DNA of 64,000 nucleotides. Source: Rosa chinensis (taxonomy: Eukaryota > Streptophyta > Magnoliopsida > Rosales > Rosaceae). This document shows, piece by piece, positions 23,850 through 35,163 of the stretch. The notes below the pieces were generated by a model. That model was not told the DNA's origin. It saw nothing but the letters and a program-made list of their open reading frames with translations, and ran no database searches. Position 1 is the first letter of the stretch, and every line of letters begins with the position of its first letter. The stretch is from contig NC_037093.1 of the NCBI RefSeq assembly GCF_002994745.2, positions 18,177,555 to 18,241,554 on the forward strand, read 5' to 3'. The translations under genes and the position numbers were made by a program.

Positions 23850-24840
23850 GACCAGTTTGACAAGCCACATGGTGCATATTATCAAAAGCATTTTGAACCA
23901 GTTGAACCCATGGGATAGCCCTCTCCTTTTGATGGGAACCATGACCCCAATTAAAATCCATTAAGTGGTGGCTATTGTTATAATAAATTCTTTTAGCACA
24001 TGAGTCTCAACATATTGCATCTTGAAAATTCAAAAAAAAGAAGGAAACACTTATGACGGGTACAGTTTTAATCTGACAGTAAAGAAGTTGCGCATATCAA
24101 ATGTACGTAGTATGTTCCATAAATCACAAGACTCAGGTCCACATACAGAATAATATCTAACCGATATATCAATATTGTCTAATAATAAACATACTACCTA
24201 GTGGTGAACTCAATCCAAAACAAAATATATTACTCATTCTTAGCAATCCAAACATCTATTAAAAACTGATTAAAAACCAAGTTTATTCAGAGTGTCACGC
24301 TATTGTATAGTGAGCTAGGATTTTGCAGGTGCTAGATGTGCCTAACAACTGATTCTGAAATAATCAAACATGAAAAATGCGAATGGGGAAACATAGAATT
24401 ATTGTACTCCCTTTCTTTCCTCTTTTTTGAATACCCAGAAATCCCCCAAACCTGCTTTTTGCTTATTTGGGTCAAACTGGGGCCTCCTGCCAAACTCTAC
24501 AATCTTAACCAGACCCTAATCTTAAGAGACAAGAAACTCTAGCAAATAGCTAGGTAGGTACTGTTAGGGGGCTCAAACCATTAATGTGCTCGTAAGTAGT
24601 TGCACATGACCATGAGTAGAATAAGTAACCAACAAAAAGAGGCATTACCTGCTCTTTCCATATCAGCCGTACAGAAAGAAGATAGATTGTCTTCTTATAG
24701 TGTTCAAATGGGATGCTTGTTGCCACCGCTTCCATCCCCAACTATGTTCTCATGAAGAAGGGTCATTCAATAGATTAGATCTAAGTATCTAACCAAACAT
24801 TTTCTCTTTTGTCACCCTCTGGACACTTCCACCCTTGAAG
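23850..24840 (+). repeat. diverged segmental repeat, copy 2
   Basis: Second unit of the old tandem duplication, about 2.4 kb from the first. Its right part (24553-24840), beginning tagg(t)actgttagggggctc, is closely repeated at 63355-63660. It is followed by AT-rich DNA up to the PPR gene. Confidence 0.55.
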
Positions 24841-25772
24841 GAACAGTAAGAACATTGGCAATGTGCCAACTGAGGGATAAGAACCTTTGGATCTTTTTTG
24901 TTACTATAGCTGTACCAAGATTCATAGGACAATAAGTTAATCAAATCTGTACCAAACTATAAACAGTACAGCTCTAAAAAGAAACAAGAAGTACTAGCCA
25001 CTATGGAAAGATCCAAAATACTGTATCCTATCTTGCAGTTAAGCATTGCACTTACAACAGAATTTATGTGTCCAATTGTTTCAACTATTAGAGATTTACA
25101 ACAATTATATGCTAATCCTAAATGCAGAGAAAGTCAGGGAAAATAATGAATTTGATCTTGTCAAGAACATCTGTCTACACTCTACACAGAATCTATGACC
25201 TCAATAATGGACAAAGTACATTTTTAACAATTGTGCCAAGAGAAAAGGTCAGTACATAATATCTTAGATAGTGGTGATACCATGATGTTATTTAGAATAG
25301 CACCTGCTTTCATAGATAAGCCTTGGGGTGGGTATTTTTTTTTTGGTTTGTGGTGGTGGTGGTGGGGTGTGGGGTGTGTGTAAGTGACATTTACCACTGA
25401 AGAATTAATTAGATAATGCTACAAATGCATTTGTGTGCCACTAACCTTTCTTATAGAACTTGAGGATATATGATATTAAACTTTCTATGTGCCTACATCC
25501 AGAAAATGAAGGGTGAGGGCTTCAAGTGGAGTTTGGAAAGGTACTATCGAGAAGGGACTCTGTTAATCAAATACACTGCACAGTACAGAGCCTTACCCCA
25601 GAGATGTATGGGTACATGCTAATAAATAAATAAAAGCGCGAGTCACTTCCAAAAGGTGATGGTTTTTGCATTCTGCCACACCAATTTGTTGTGGAGAGTG
25701 GGAGTGCTAGCATGGAAAATAACAGTACTGTATCCGATTGGGCTCTCCTGAAGCATCTTGAGATGCTAACAT
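24841..25772. other. 3' flank of the PPR gene
   Basis: No gene seen. A GGT/GTGG-rich microsatellite lies at 25345-25380. The part nearest 25773 should contain the 3' untranslated region of the PPR gene on the minus strand. Confidence 0.5.
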
Positions 25773-27809
25773 TCAAAATATGACCTCAATAGATTCCCCA
25801 GATATCTGATATAGCTCTTCAGTCAAGGATGCTAAGGTAAAATATATATTATCTGTTTTTGGGTGACTTTTATCACCAGAAATAAATATATGAACTCCAT
25901 TATCCACGTATAACCAACTGCAACCAGCAGTCTTCTTGACCTCTTTCCCTTTCATCTTCTTCCTCAATCTCCCAACCTCCTTCCAGTTTCCCTCAGCGGC
26001 ATAGAAATTAGCCAACTGCACATACCGATCACCGGTACCTCCTCCAAGTTCTAGAAGTCTCTCCTCTGCCTCTCTAGCAAGTATTGTATTTCCATTTACC
26101 CGACAAGCATTCAGGAATGCCCCCCATACACTGGTATCCAATTCTATACGGATATTTCTTATCAATGCTTTTGCCTTCTCAAGTTGATCAGCCCTGCCAT
26201 ACAAGTCAATCATACATGCATAGTGATCCAGTTCAGGCAATATGTTATAATCTTTTGTCATGGACCAGAAAAATTGCTCACCCAATTCCACCAAACAAGA
26301 GTGACGACAAGCTGAAAGAAGTGCTAAAAATGTGACTGCATCAGGGGTAATACCTCTCTTCAACAGTTCTTTGAAGATTTGGATAGCTTTAGTTTCACAA
26401 CCATGGTGAGCATAACCAGCTAATATCACATTGTAAATGATTATATCTCTGTCAAAAACACTTTTAAAAATCTTTTCCGCATAAGTAATATTCCCAGATT
26501 TTGAGTACATATCAATCAAAGCACTGAACAATTTCTTGTCTCCTTCAATGTTATTCCTGAAGATGTAAGCATGAATCTGCTTCCCAGGGTCCAGGGCAGC
26601 TTGAATTGCACAGGCACCAAGCACACTAATGAGAATCAAAGCATCAGGAACAATTACTTCCTTTTCCCTGAACTCGCTCAAAAGCTTAAATACAGCTTCA
26701 AATTGTTGTGATTTGAGATATCCAGAAAACAAAGCTGTCCATACAACCATACTCCTTTCAGCCAATGAATCAAAAAGTAACCTTGCTTCTACTAGGTTAC
26801 CTTGAGAGGTATGACCCGAGATCAATGAAGTGATTGAAAACGAATTTCTAATTCCCATTGCTGCATGAACTGACTTTGCATAACTCATATTTCCACACTT
26901 ACAATAGACATCAACAATCCCACTACTTATAAACGGATTAGAACTCATCCCATTCTTCAACACAAAACCATGGACTTCCTTTCCTAGTTTGAAGTTCCTC
27001 AAACCAGAGCAAGCACTCAAAACACTAGCAAAAGTATGCTCATTCCATCGAAATCCATCTTCCGCCATGTGAACAAACAAATTCAATGCCTCCTCTACAA
27101 AACCATTCTGCACATACCCTGAAATCATTGTGTTCCAAGACACAGTATCGTTAATCTCCGGTTCTCTCCAAAAAAGATCAACCGCCATATCCAATTTTCC
27201 TTCTCTACAACAAGCTGCCACCATTGCATTCTTCGAAACCGAGTCAACCATCCCTCTATATCCACTAAACACGCGCCAAGCATAACGAAAACACCCGCAC
27301 TTAGAGTACATATCAATTAAAGAGCTCACCGCAAACCCACTCAGATCATTGGCAGTTCTCACCATACACGAATGCAACTGCTTTCCATAACAAACCACCT
27401 CTAACTTGGCACTCAAGTTAAGCATGGTAGTTAGAGTAACCTCATCAACTCTAATCCGATCATCCCGCGACTGCATTTCGGCAAACAACCCAAGCGCACA
27501 AGCCTCGTAACCTTCTGTGCTTGTGTAGCCAGAGAGCATAGAGTTGTAAGTGACCAAATCTTTGAAAGAAGCGGTGTCGAATAGCTGCCGGGCTTGTTGC
27601 AAGTTGCGTGATCTGATGTGGGTGGAGATTATGGCGTTCCAAGAGTAGACGTTCCGGTGGGGTATTTCGTCGAACAGCTTCTGGGCGTCTTGAATGAGGC
27701 CATGTCTGGAGTAACGGTGGATGAGTTGGTTGGAGGTGAAAATGCCCAGTGTTAAACCAGATTTTATGGATTGAACGAGGGAGATGAGAGCCTCTTTCAG
27801 AGACTGCAT
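25773..27809 (-). CDS. PPR protein, PLS class with E domain (At3g18840-like)
   Basis: An uninterrupted, intronless frame of 678 residues made of pentatricopeptide repeats from about residue 25 to 580. Typical units are NVYSWNAIISTHIRSRNLQQARQLFD, DTVSWNTMISGYVQNGFVEEALNLF and HYACMIDLYGRADQLEKAKALI. The order of P, L and S repeats and the C-terminal E/E+ region (CSWLYVDNGVHIFISGDKSHPKTD) place it in the PLS-E subgroup; there is no DYW deaminase domain. From memory it matches Arabidopsis At3g18840 (PCMP-E92) along its whole length. Such proteins bind organellar RNA and usually specify C-to-U editing sites with a DYW-type partner. The RNA target is not readable, and no strong transit peptide is obvious in the first 30 residues. 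The ATG at 27809 is the first in frame. Confidence 0.92.
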   Translation of the reverse strand: MQSLKEALISLVQSIKSGLTLGIFTSNQLIHRYSRHGLIQDAQKLFDEIPHRNVYSWNAIISTHIRSRNLQQARQLFDTASFKDLVTYNSMLSGYTSTEGYEACALGLFAEMQSRDDRIRVDEVTLTTMLNLSAKLEVVCYGKQLHSCMVRTANDLSGFAVSSLIDMYSKCGCFRYAWRVFSGYRGMVDSVSKNAMVAACCREGKLDMAVDLFWREPEINDTVSWNTMISGYVQNGFVEEALNLFVHMAEDGFRWNEHTFASVLSACSGLRNFKLGKEVHGFVLKNGMSSNPFISSGIVDVYCKCGNMSYAKSVHAAMGIRNSFSITSLISGHTSQGNLVEARLLFDSLAERSMVVWTALFSGYLKSQQFEAVFKLLSEFREKEVIVPDALILISVLGACAIQAALDPGKQIHAYIFRNNIEGDKKLFSALIDMYSKSGNITYAEKIFKSVFDRDIIIYNVILAGYAHHGCETKAIQIFKELLKRGITPDAVTFLALLSACRHSCLVELGEQFFWSMTKDYNILPELDHYACMIDLYGRADQLEKAKALIRNIRIELDTSVWGAFLNACRVNGNTILAREAEERLLELGGGTGDRYVQLANFYAAEGNWKEVGRLRKKMKGKEVKKTAGCSWLYVDNGVHIFISGDKSHPKTDNIYFTLASLTEELYQISGESIEVIF

Positions 27810-28204
27810 TTACATACAATCGAATTTGGATCAGCCTAATTCGCTGTGCTTTGAGAACGGTATTGAACTTGAAAACGCCGTAAAACAGGGGAAGCAAACT
27901 TTAAATATGTAGGTTCGAGGACATGAACAGAACGCCGTCGTATGTAGGGCCTGGCACCATATTTTCCAATTTCGCCACGTCTAGTTTCCCATTACATAAC
28001 GCGATAGAGCTAGCCTTTCGTGAGTTAAACTCACAACTTTCCACTTACGAAGTAGAGACTATGCCACTAAACCAAATGGTTTTGGGTGTTTCACATTTCA
28101 ATGATTTCATAATGAAGGACAATTTATAGACAAAAAAAAAAACATATAAGTTATTGAAAAATAAAACAGATATATCCTTTAAAGATTGAATGAAACTTAG
28201 TCCA
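27810..28204. other. upstream region of the PPR gene
   Basis: Should contain the PPR promoter on the minus strand. The stretch 28033-28076 has a tRNA-like look (actcacaactttccacttacg...), but I could not fold it as a tRNA. Confidence 0.4.
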
Positions 28205-28400
28205 TCTTACAAATAAGGATAATCTGCTCTCCACTTGCCACATGTCATGAGTCAATTTACTTTTTTACCCTTAACTAGATTGAATTAAACATATAAATAC
28301 TAAATCTTACAAATAAGGACAATCTGCTCTCCACTTATCAGTTGTCACATGTCATGACTCATGAGTTAATTAACTTTTGTACCCTTAACTACTTCTTTTG
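28205..28400 (+). repeat. tandem duplication, 100-base period
   Basis: tcttacaaataagga(t/c)aatc, then tgctctccactt, and later cacatgtcatga and acccttaacta, occur from 28205 and again from 28305. The second unit has small insertions. Confidence 0.8.
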
Positions 28401-28577
28401 ACTTTTAATCCCTCAATGTTATATTTTTTTTTCTTCTAATAATCCCTTTATGTTACTTCTCAAAGGAGAAAAAAATATATATATATTTCTTTTACACGTT
28501 GCTAAGAGAGAGAATCTCAGAACTCTTCCTCAAACTTCATTTTCTTCTTTATTGCTAAACGTGTCCTTGGTTCAGTA

Positions 28578-28690
28578 GCAGCTTCATTTGCAATAGCAAA
28601 AGCAGTAGCAGTAGCAGTAGTAGTAGCAAGTAGCAGTAGCATGAGTAGTAGCAGGAGGAGGAGCAGGAGCAGGAGTAGTAGCAGTAGCAA
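28578..28690 (+). repeat. AGT/AGC/AGG trinucleotide repeat tract
   Basis: An imperfect run of gtagcagtagcagtagt and gcaggaggaggagcagg type triplets, about 110 bases. Confidence 0.85.
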
Positions 28691-29781
28691 TTAGATTTGT
28701 CAATTCATGAATGAAATTGAAAACATAGAAAAACACATTATTTCCACAACAAGATTACCAAACCAGTAGCAATTAGTCAAACCAGTAGCAATTACCAAAC
28801 CCAATCATCATCAAAAACAAAAACCCTAACTCTTTTATCAAAAACTTGTGTGAAGATCAAATCTTGCAATGGCTACTCCAATTCAGATTGTTGGTATACA
28901 CATACCTCCTAGGCTCAAGTATCAGAAGCACAAGACTCGTATTGCCAATACATAAGCGAGGAAAACTCCCAACGGAGGATCCCGATACTCCTTGGGGCGA
29001 TATCGGGAATCCCGAGCATCCCACGTACACTGAAAGAAACGGAACAAAGCTCCCGCAAATCTCCTACATTATGGTCATCTCCAATAACTCCAAAGAGGTA
29101 ACTGTTTACTATCGCTTTCCATTATCATTATCTTATAACGATACTGACTTAGGCATCAGAGCGTTGAAGGCCGGCACACCCAGTCTTCCCTCTGACCATC
29201 GTCTGTTTTGCAGATAAGCGAGACCGATAGCGATAGTAGCAGACCGATACTTCCCCTGTTTAGCTGGATCAGACCCCTCTCGATACAGCTGAAACACAAA
29301 TATTTAGAATGCTTCAAACCTAAAATCGAAGGCAAAGTAAGCAAATTATTCTTGCTTGAACCTAAATTAAAATGGCTCAACTTAAACCAAACAAGAAGGA
29401 AAGCACCAAATACATTTACTGATACAATCGACAACGGTACAAGATCAGCATTAAAGCATTTTGAAGCAGGAATAAACATTTAGCAACTGGAAACAAGCAT
29501 TCAACAAAGATTCACGTCATACTCATCGAGAACTAACAAATCCAATCAAACAAACTAAATGGCAGATCTGAAACGGACCCAACAACGAAATGGGACAAAC
29601 CCAATTCAGATTCTTATCTAGCAAACAAAACCCACATCAAATTCGATATCCACAAGGCTTTACCTTCATAGTCAAATGCCCTCCTTTGAATCTGAGCAAG
29701 AACGCTTATTTACAGAGATCGAAGACTACCCACTTGGAAATCATAGACAAAGGCAGACACAGAGTTAGAGAGAAAATAGAT
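28691..29781. other. unassigned sequence before the L1 insertion
   Basis: One frame of 123 codons (28846-29217) has no recognisable family. The stretch 29140-29215 (gacttaggcatcagagcg, then ggccggcacaccc) resembles the end of certain gypsy LTRs, so part of this may be retroelement debris. This sequence continues beyond the L1 at 34368. Confidence 0.35.
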
Positions 29782-29793
29782 AAGGGTTGAAGG

Positions 29794-32700
29794 TTGCAAC
29801 TTATTTCCTCAGTAATTCAAAGTTACTTAATCTACAGTTTTCAGATCTATGAATGGCCTAGCCATCTCCTTTACAAAGTTCAAGGTTGGATGCGTAACTT
29901 CTGTTGGTCAGGGGACCCGTTGGTGAAGGGTTCGACCTTGATCTCTTGGTCTTTCTATTGTCATCCTAAATGCGAAGGGGGTTTAGGGCTCAAGAATATT
30001 TTGTCTCTAAATCAGTCTTTTCTTCTGAAACGTTGTTGGGAAGTCTTTGAAAACACATCTTTATCAGCGTGCTTCATAAGAAGCAGATTTCGTTCTGAGT
30101 CTTTTCTTCCTGTTGCCTATTATAAGAGGTCGTCAATTTGGATTGGTCTGAAAAAGCAATGGCCTCAGATTAATATTAACTTGAGATGGTTGATTGGTAA
30201 TGGTCTCAGTGCAAATTTTTGGAAAGACAATTGGCTTGGCAGTCCGTTAACCCAACTGTGCAATGTTGATAATTCCCTTCTTCCTTTTCTTAATTTGTAA
30301 GTAGAGGATTTTTTGTTTCAGAATCAATGGGCGTTGCCTCACTATTTTTCTCAATGGTTCCCAGATGTAGCTAATCAGATTAATAATGTGATTCTTCCCA
30401 TTGATGGTGTTGATGATCAAGCGGTTTGGTAAGGTACGACATCTGGCAAACTCACAGCTTCTGATGGCTATGAATTATTGCGCAACAATCACCTAGTTTT
30501 GGATTGGGGTAAGCTAATCTGCACAGGGCCATTCAACCTAGAAAAAGTTTGATTTCCCGGAAAGTTCTACTAGGAAGGATTCTAGTTGACTCAAGGCTTC
30601 AACGAAGTGGCTTTTCTCTATGTTCTAGGTGTGAGTTTTTTTATTCAAAACAGTCCTTCACTTATTTTTAGATTGCCCTGTGATTTTTGGGATGTGGAAC
30701 TGGATTCTAGGCCTCTTTCATTTGCATATGCCTTTACATGGGACCCTACGTGATTTAATTGCTGCTCCATTTTGGTCCTAGCTTCATTCTTCAGGTGCAT
30801 GCGTTACTTTGGAAACTTGCTTTTTGTAACATGGTTTGGTGCATTTGGGTGGTCAGGAATAAACTTAGGTTTGATAATGCTTTATCTAGCATTATTCGAT
30901 TTAAGCAATTTTTCCTTCATTCTCTCAAAGACTCGGCATTTCTATGCTTCAAATCTTGTGCTACTCCTTCCTCTTCCCTTCCCATTTTTAACCTGCTGGG
31001 GTTGTCTTCTCTAAATTATCGAGCCCCAAAGTTCACTCCGGTCAACTGGATTTGTCCCAGTCCCCCATGGATAAAAGTGAATACAGATGGGTCGTTTGTT
31101 GATGACCAAAATGCATCATTCGATGGAGTCTTTAGAGACTCTAATGGATTATTTTTGGGGGCTTTTGCATCTAGAGTAGTGGTTCCTAGTGTGATGATCT
31201 AGATTTCTGTTATTTAATTTTGGTAATTAATAATGGACCAGTTGTACGAATAATTGTTATTGTGCTTTATTCGAAAGTTGTATGTGAGGTGTAATGGTTT
31301 TCGTACGTATAATTATTCGAATTTCACAGTTTAGGGGGTCGTGTGAAGTTTGAATTTTTATACATTAAGATTCTCGGAAAACTTCCTTCACAAAAGTTGT
31401 AGAGCGCGTCGATACGAGTTCGTGGACATGTGAAACTCGTCAATCGGAGTTCGTATGAAGAAGTTATTGCCATTGAAAGAAGTTTCCATTTTGGTATAAA
31501 TAAGGAATTTCTGAAAATATTTTCATAAATTCCATTTCCATTTCCGGAAACCATCTCTCCTCTCTCTCTTCTCTCTCGACTGATACCTTCGGTATCAAAG
31601 AAATCAGTCTGACCCGACTCGGAACCGGCCGGCTCGACCCAACTTTTCCGGCGAGCTCCGGCGGCGAAAATCTCCAGATCGGCTGGTCTCCGCCTTCCGC
31701 TCCTCCCTGTGGTGTCCTCTAGCGGCGATTCTCGCTAGTGACGGCGCAGCAAAGCGGCGAAGATAGAGGTATTCGGACCCGACCGGAAAACGTAGCTCCG
31801 GCGACGGCACGGCTTCAAGTTTCCTTCTTTAGCTTCGTGGGAGCCTTCTGGATCGATCTATGGTGTTTGTTTGGATCGATTTACGTGGAAATCGGTTCAA
31901 CTCGGATTGAGCAAAAATTCAAAGCTTGTGAGGTAGTTTTCGACCCTTTATGGTTGTTTTCTGACTTCGAGCTAGTTATGAAAATTCACAAGCATGCTTA
32001 GATGAACATTTTTTATGTTGGGAGTTTTGGGAAATAATGAGTTTTGGCCGGCGGCTGTGCGCCACCGCCTGTGACGGCGTTCTGGTGGTGTTCCGGCCAT
32101 ATAGGGAACTGTTTTTGGTATTATATATGTTCTACTCGTTGATACGAGCGTTTTGATACATGGTATGCAAATTTTGGAGTTCGTATGGATTTGTTATGAT
32201 TTTTACCGTTTCATACCGGTGGATTTATTCAATCCGTGAGGATTCGACCTTCCGATTGACTTGTGGTTAGGACATATCGATCATGGAAGTATTCCAGAGA
32301 CTTTGGGAGGTCTCGGATGTGGTTTCGCCTCAATTGGCGCCACTTTGGGGATTTTATTTCAAAACAGGGGTTTCGGACTTAAATCAAATGTGAATCGTTA
32401 CTAAGTTGAAACCGTGTGTGATTAGGTACTTGACGAAATATTTTGGACGGTTATTTTGTGGATTGGTTGCTTTGTTCTTTATTGAAGACACAGCGGGAGT
32501 TTTGAGGTGAGTAATCTTACAAGGTTCATTACGAACGGAATTACCATTATTGTTTTGGTGTTATTTGTTTAACTGCAAACCATAGTTGGTATTAGTAGGC
32601 ATTCCTGAGCGAATGACTACGTATATATATATTTACGTGAAATATATATATTCTTGTGGATGATGTGTGATGAATAATATGCATGATGGTGTTCATATTA

Positions 32701-34148
32701 TTGTTAAAGTCGACTTTTCATGGAAACAATATTGTGGAAAAAGATGTTTTCTATTATTCGAAAAGTACTGAGTTTGATGTTACATTTTTGAGTCAAGTGT
32801 GACTCACTTTAAATGTATTGGTCCTTGTACCAAGAGCCACAGATAGTGAGCAGGGATGGGGAAAGCCGAAACTAGATGTTTGTAACGTTTTTAGGTCAGG
32901 TGCAACTTACTTAACGTTTGATTTTAAGACCAGAAGGGGTCTAAAGATCATATGTCATAGACGGTGACCTTGATGTTTGATTTTATGAGCAGACGGGGTC
33001 TGAAATCATATGTCACAGATGGTGACCAAGGCAGGAAATAGGTAATCACGTCCTTGGCCGGACGAGTGGTTACGATTTCAGTCAGAGCTCTAGTCTGTCT
33101 GCCATTATAGCTTATGGGGGTAACGGTCGAGGTTGCTGGAGACTCATAAGTATGTAGTTTAAAGAAGAGTTCTAAGAGTATTCTTCTTTTATTGTCTAGA
33201 TGAGACTTGAATTGCTTCTTGATGGTTAAGTTAGCAAACAGAATATTGTCACAACGGTGACTTATGTTATCCTTTCAGTGGAAAGGATATGGAATGTTGG
33301 AAGGAATCATGGTTGCATGGTTTTCTTAAGCTAATTTGTGAGTTGTTGATTGATGTTCATGAGTTACTCATACAAGCTTTCATAAGCTTACCGGGTTTGT
33401 TGTGTGGCAACCCGGTGCACCATTCAAACGGTGTAGGGATTAATCCTGCAGGTCAGGGTAATCGTGGCTGAAGCTGAGGTAGCTTGTTGACATCAAAACA
33501 GGTAGGAAGCAAATTTTGTTGGCTTTGCCATTGTTATGACTTCCTCTATGTAGTAAGCTCTGATGAGCATTTACGTTTTATCTTGTGATGACAATTTAAT
33601 TCATAAGTTTGTGTAATATATAACTCTGTGGAGCGAGTATATATTAACTTGGAGGGTTCAGGGCATCAGTATGTACTTGGTTTAAAGGGGAAAAGTTTCC
33701 AGGTATTTTGTATTGATGACTGAACGATCACGCATGTATAATTATGAGATTGTATATCGATTTTTTTGTGTGTTAAAAATCAGGGGCATGACACCTAGTG
33801 CAGTGGATGCTGAGGTTCTTGCTGTCATTAAGGCCTTACATATTGCTCATGTTCGTCATTGGACGCATATTTAGCTTGAGACTGATTCAAGTCTGGTAGT
33901 TCACTATTTTAACAATCATACTCTGATTCCTTGGCGGCTACGGGTTCCTTGGTTGAATTGCGTGCATATTGCTTGTCAGTTAAATGTAAAAGTTTCTCAT
34001 GTCTATCGAAAAGGAAATACGGTGGCAGATTGTCTTGCAAGATTTGGTGCCGCGAATGATGGCTCCCATTGGTGGGACGAGGTTCCTGATTTCATCTCTG
34101 GGCCATTTGGCAGAGACATTATTTCTACAATTTATTATCGGTGTTCCT
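29794..34148 (+). pseudogene. L1 ORF2 remnant (post-RT region, zf-RVT, RNase H)
   Basis: Coding relic of the LINE. The first piece (29794-30300) is the linker between reverse transcriptase and zinc finger. A second piece (30759-31189) carries the start of RNase H (WIKVNTDGS). After the solo LTR the frame resumes near 33799 (AEVLAVIKALHIAH, LETDSSLVVHYF) and ends at 34148. Reverse transcriptase catalytic motifs and the endonuclease are missing, so it cannot move itself. Confidence 0.8.
31190..33793 (+). mobile_element. solo LTR, gypsy (Del/Tekay-like) type, forward
   Basis: Begins TG (tgtgatgatct) and ends CA (ggggcatgaca), 2604 bases, flanked by the 5-base target duplication cctag (31185-31189 and 33794-33798). 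No protein domains inside. It interrupts the RNase H coding part of the surrounding L1, so it is younger than that LINE. It shares a diagnostic block (accgggtt...caacccggtgcacc...aaacggtgtag, 33391-33437) with the reverse-strand solo LTR at 39909-42702. The length and the GGCATGACA end suit Tekay/Del chromoviruses; this lineage call is an inference. Solo LTRs arise when the two LTRs of a full element recombine. Confidence 0.85.
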
Positions 34149-34367
34149 AGTTTGGTTATAGTTTTTTTTTTTTTTTCTTTCTGTGTTTTTCTTATGTCTT
34201 TCTGAGACTTGAGTACTTTTGTTTTGTGTAATCTTCTTTGTACTCTCTAGGCAAGGTTTTGGTCTAGCCCCCCTTGCTTTGTACTTTTTTATTGGTTATT
34301 AATAAAATTTCAGGTGAGGGCGCTGAGTTCGCTTCCCAAAAAAAAGAAAAAAAAGAAAAGGGTTGAA

Positions 34368-34965
34368 TCAGGGAAGCACAGTTTGAAAGAGTTGAAGAGT
34401 GTGGTGGTATGTGAAAATGGTAGCAATAAATATGGTCTGGGAAAGCTAAGAAGAAGAGAGATTGTGGGGTTATCGATGAATCAGAGAACGTGGGGTTTGC
34501 CTAAATTAGAAGAAAGGTTATTCTATCCTACAGAGGCATCATTATAATTTTAACGAAAAATTATTCTAATTTGTAATTACATATGAAACATCAGGGGTTA
34601 AGCCTGCTTTATTTTCTTTGGGTCTGGGCTCCTTGTCCTTATTTGATAAAACTTACACAAAGTGGGTTTTCTGTTTTTTAATCTTTGGTCTGTTACTTAT
34701 ATGTAATTTTCTAAAAAAAAAAAAAAAATGGAGGACAACTTTTTTTTTTCCTTGCTTATCAGGTCCTATGACTCCTATCAATCTATAATTCTATATTAAC
34801 CTTCCTCCATACATGCACTGCATGTGTCAAAATAAACTTTTATTTTTGAAATTTTTTTTTTTTAAATATGTAATAGAAGAAAACAGTTCATTACAGAGAT
34901 AAGATAATGGGAGAGAACAGTTATTGCAGAAAAATGATAATTGAGATAGAAAAATTGGTTGCGAG
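34368..34965. other. unassigned sequence between L1 and copia fragment
   Basis: Continuation of the sequence split by the L1, then AT-rich DNA with A- and T-runs near 34711-34750 and 34850. No gene recognised. Confidence 0.4.
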
Positions 34966-35163
34966 TGTTTTAGGAAGAAAGATTTAGGAGAATGATTGTA
35001 TGTATTTATTGATAGTAGGGGCATCTTTATATAGATGATTACAAGTACGGAATCCGAATCATACAAGGAAAACCTAATCGAACATTGATTAGGATATCTA
35101 GAACATTCTAAACAAGTAATAGGAGTTTGGGCCAGACACATATAATTCGTGTATCCTTAAACA
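34966..35163 (-). repeat. LTR of the reverse-strand copia fragment
   Basis: 198 bases, TG...CA on the minus strand (tgtttaagg to cctaaaaca). It is diverged from, but clearly related to, the 203-base LTRs at 52913 and 59070, sharing tgtttaagg, ggcccaaactc, atctatataaaga and ctatcaat blocks. Confidence 0.8.

Larger units (their letters stand above)
29792..34357 (+). mobile_element. 5'-truncated L1-type LINE split by a solo LTR
   Basis: A 10-base direct repeat aagggttgaa flanks the insertion (29782-29791 and 34358-34367). The A-rich tail just before the right copy (34338-34357) is the expected LINE end. Without the nested LTR the LINE is about 1.95 kb. Readable parts are the region after the reverse transcriptase core (WMRNFCWSGDPLVKGS, GGLGLKNILSLNQSFLLKRCW), the zf-RVT area (about 30500-30700, broken), and an RNase H domain with KVNTDGSF before the LTR and VSHVYRKGNTVADCLARFG after it. 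Stops and frameshifts are present throughout. Confidence 0.88.

Noticed and set aside
28030..28090. Possible tRNA near the PPR promoter
   Set aside because: The expected cloverleaf stems do not pair when read by eye.
28846..29217. 123-codon frame before the L1
   Set aside because: No recognisable domain; its end overlaps sequence resembling a gypsy LTR terminus.
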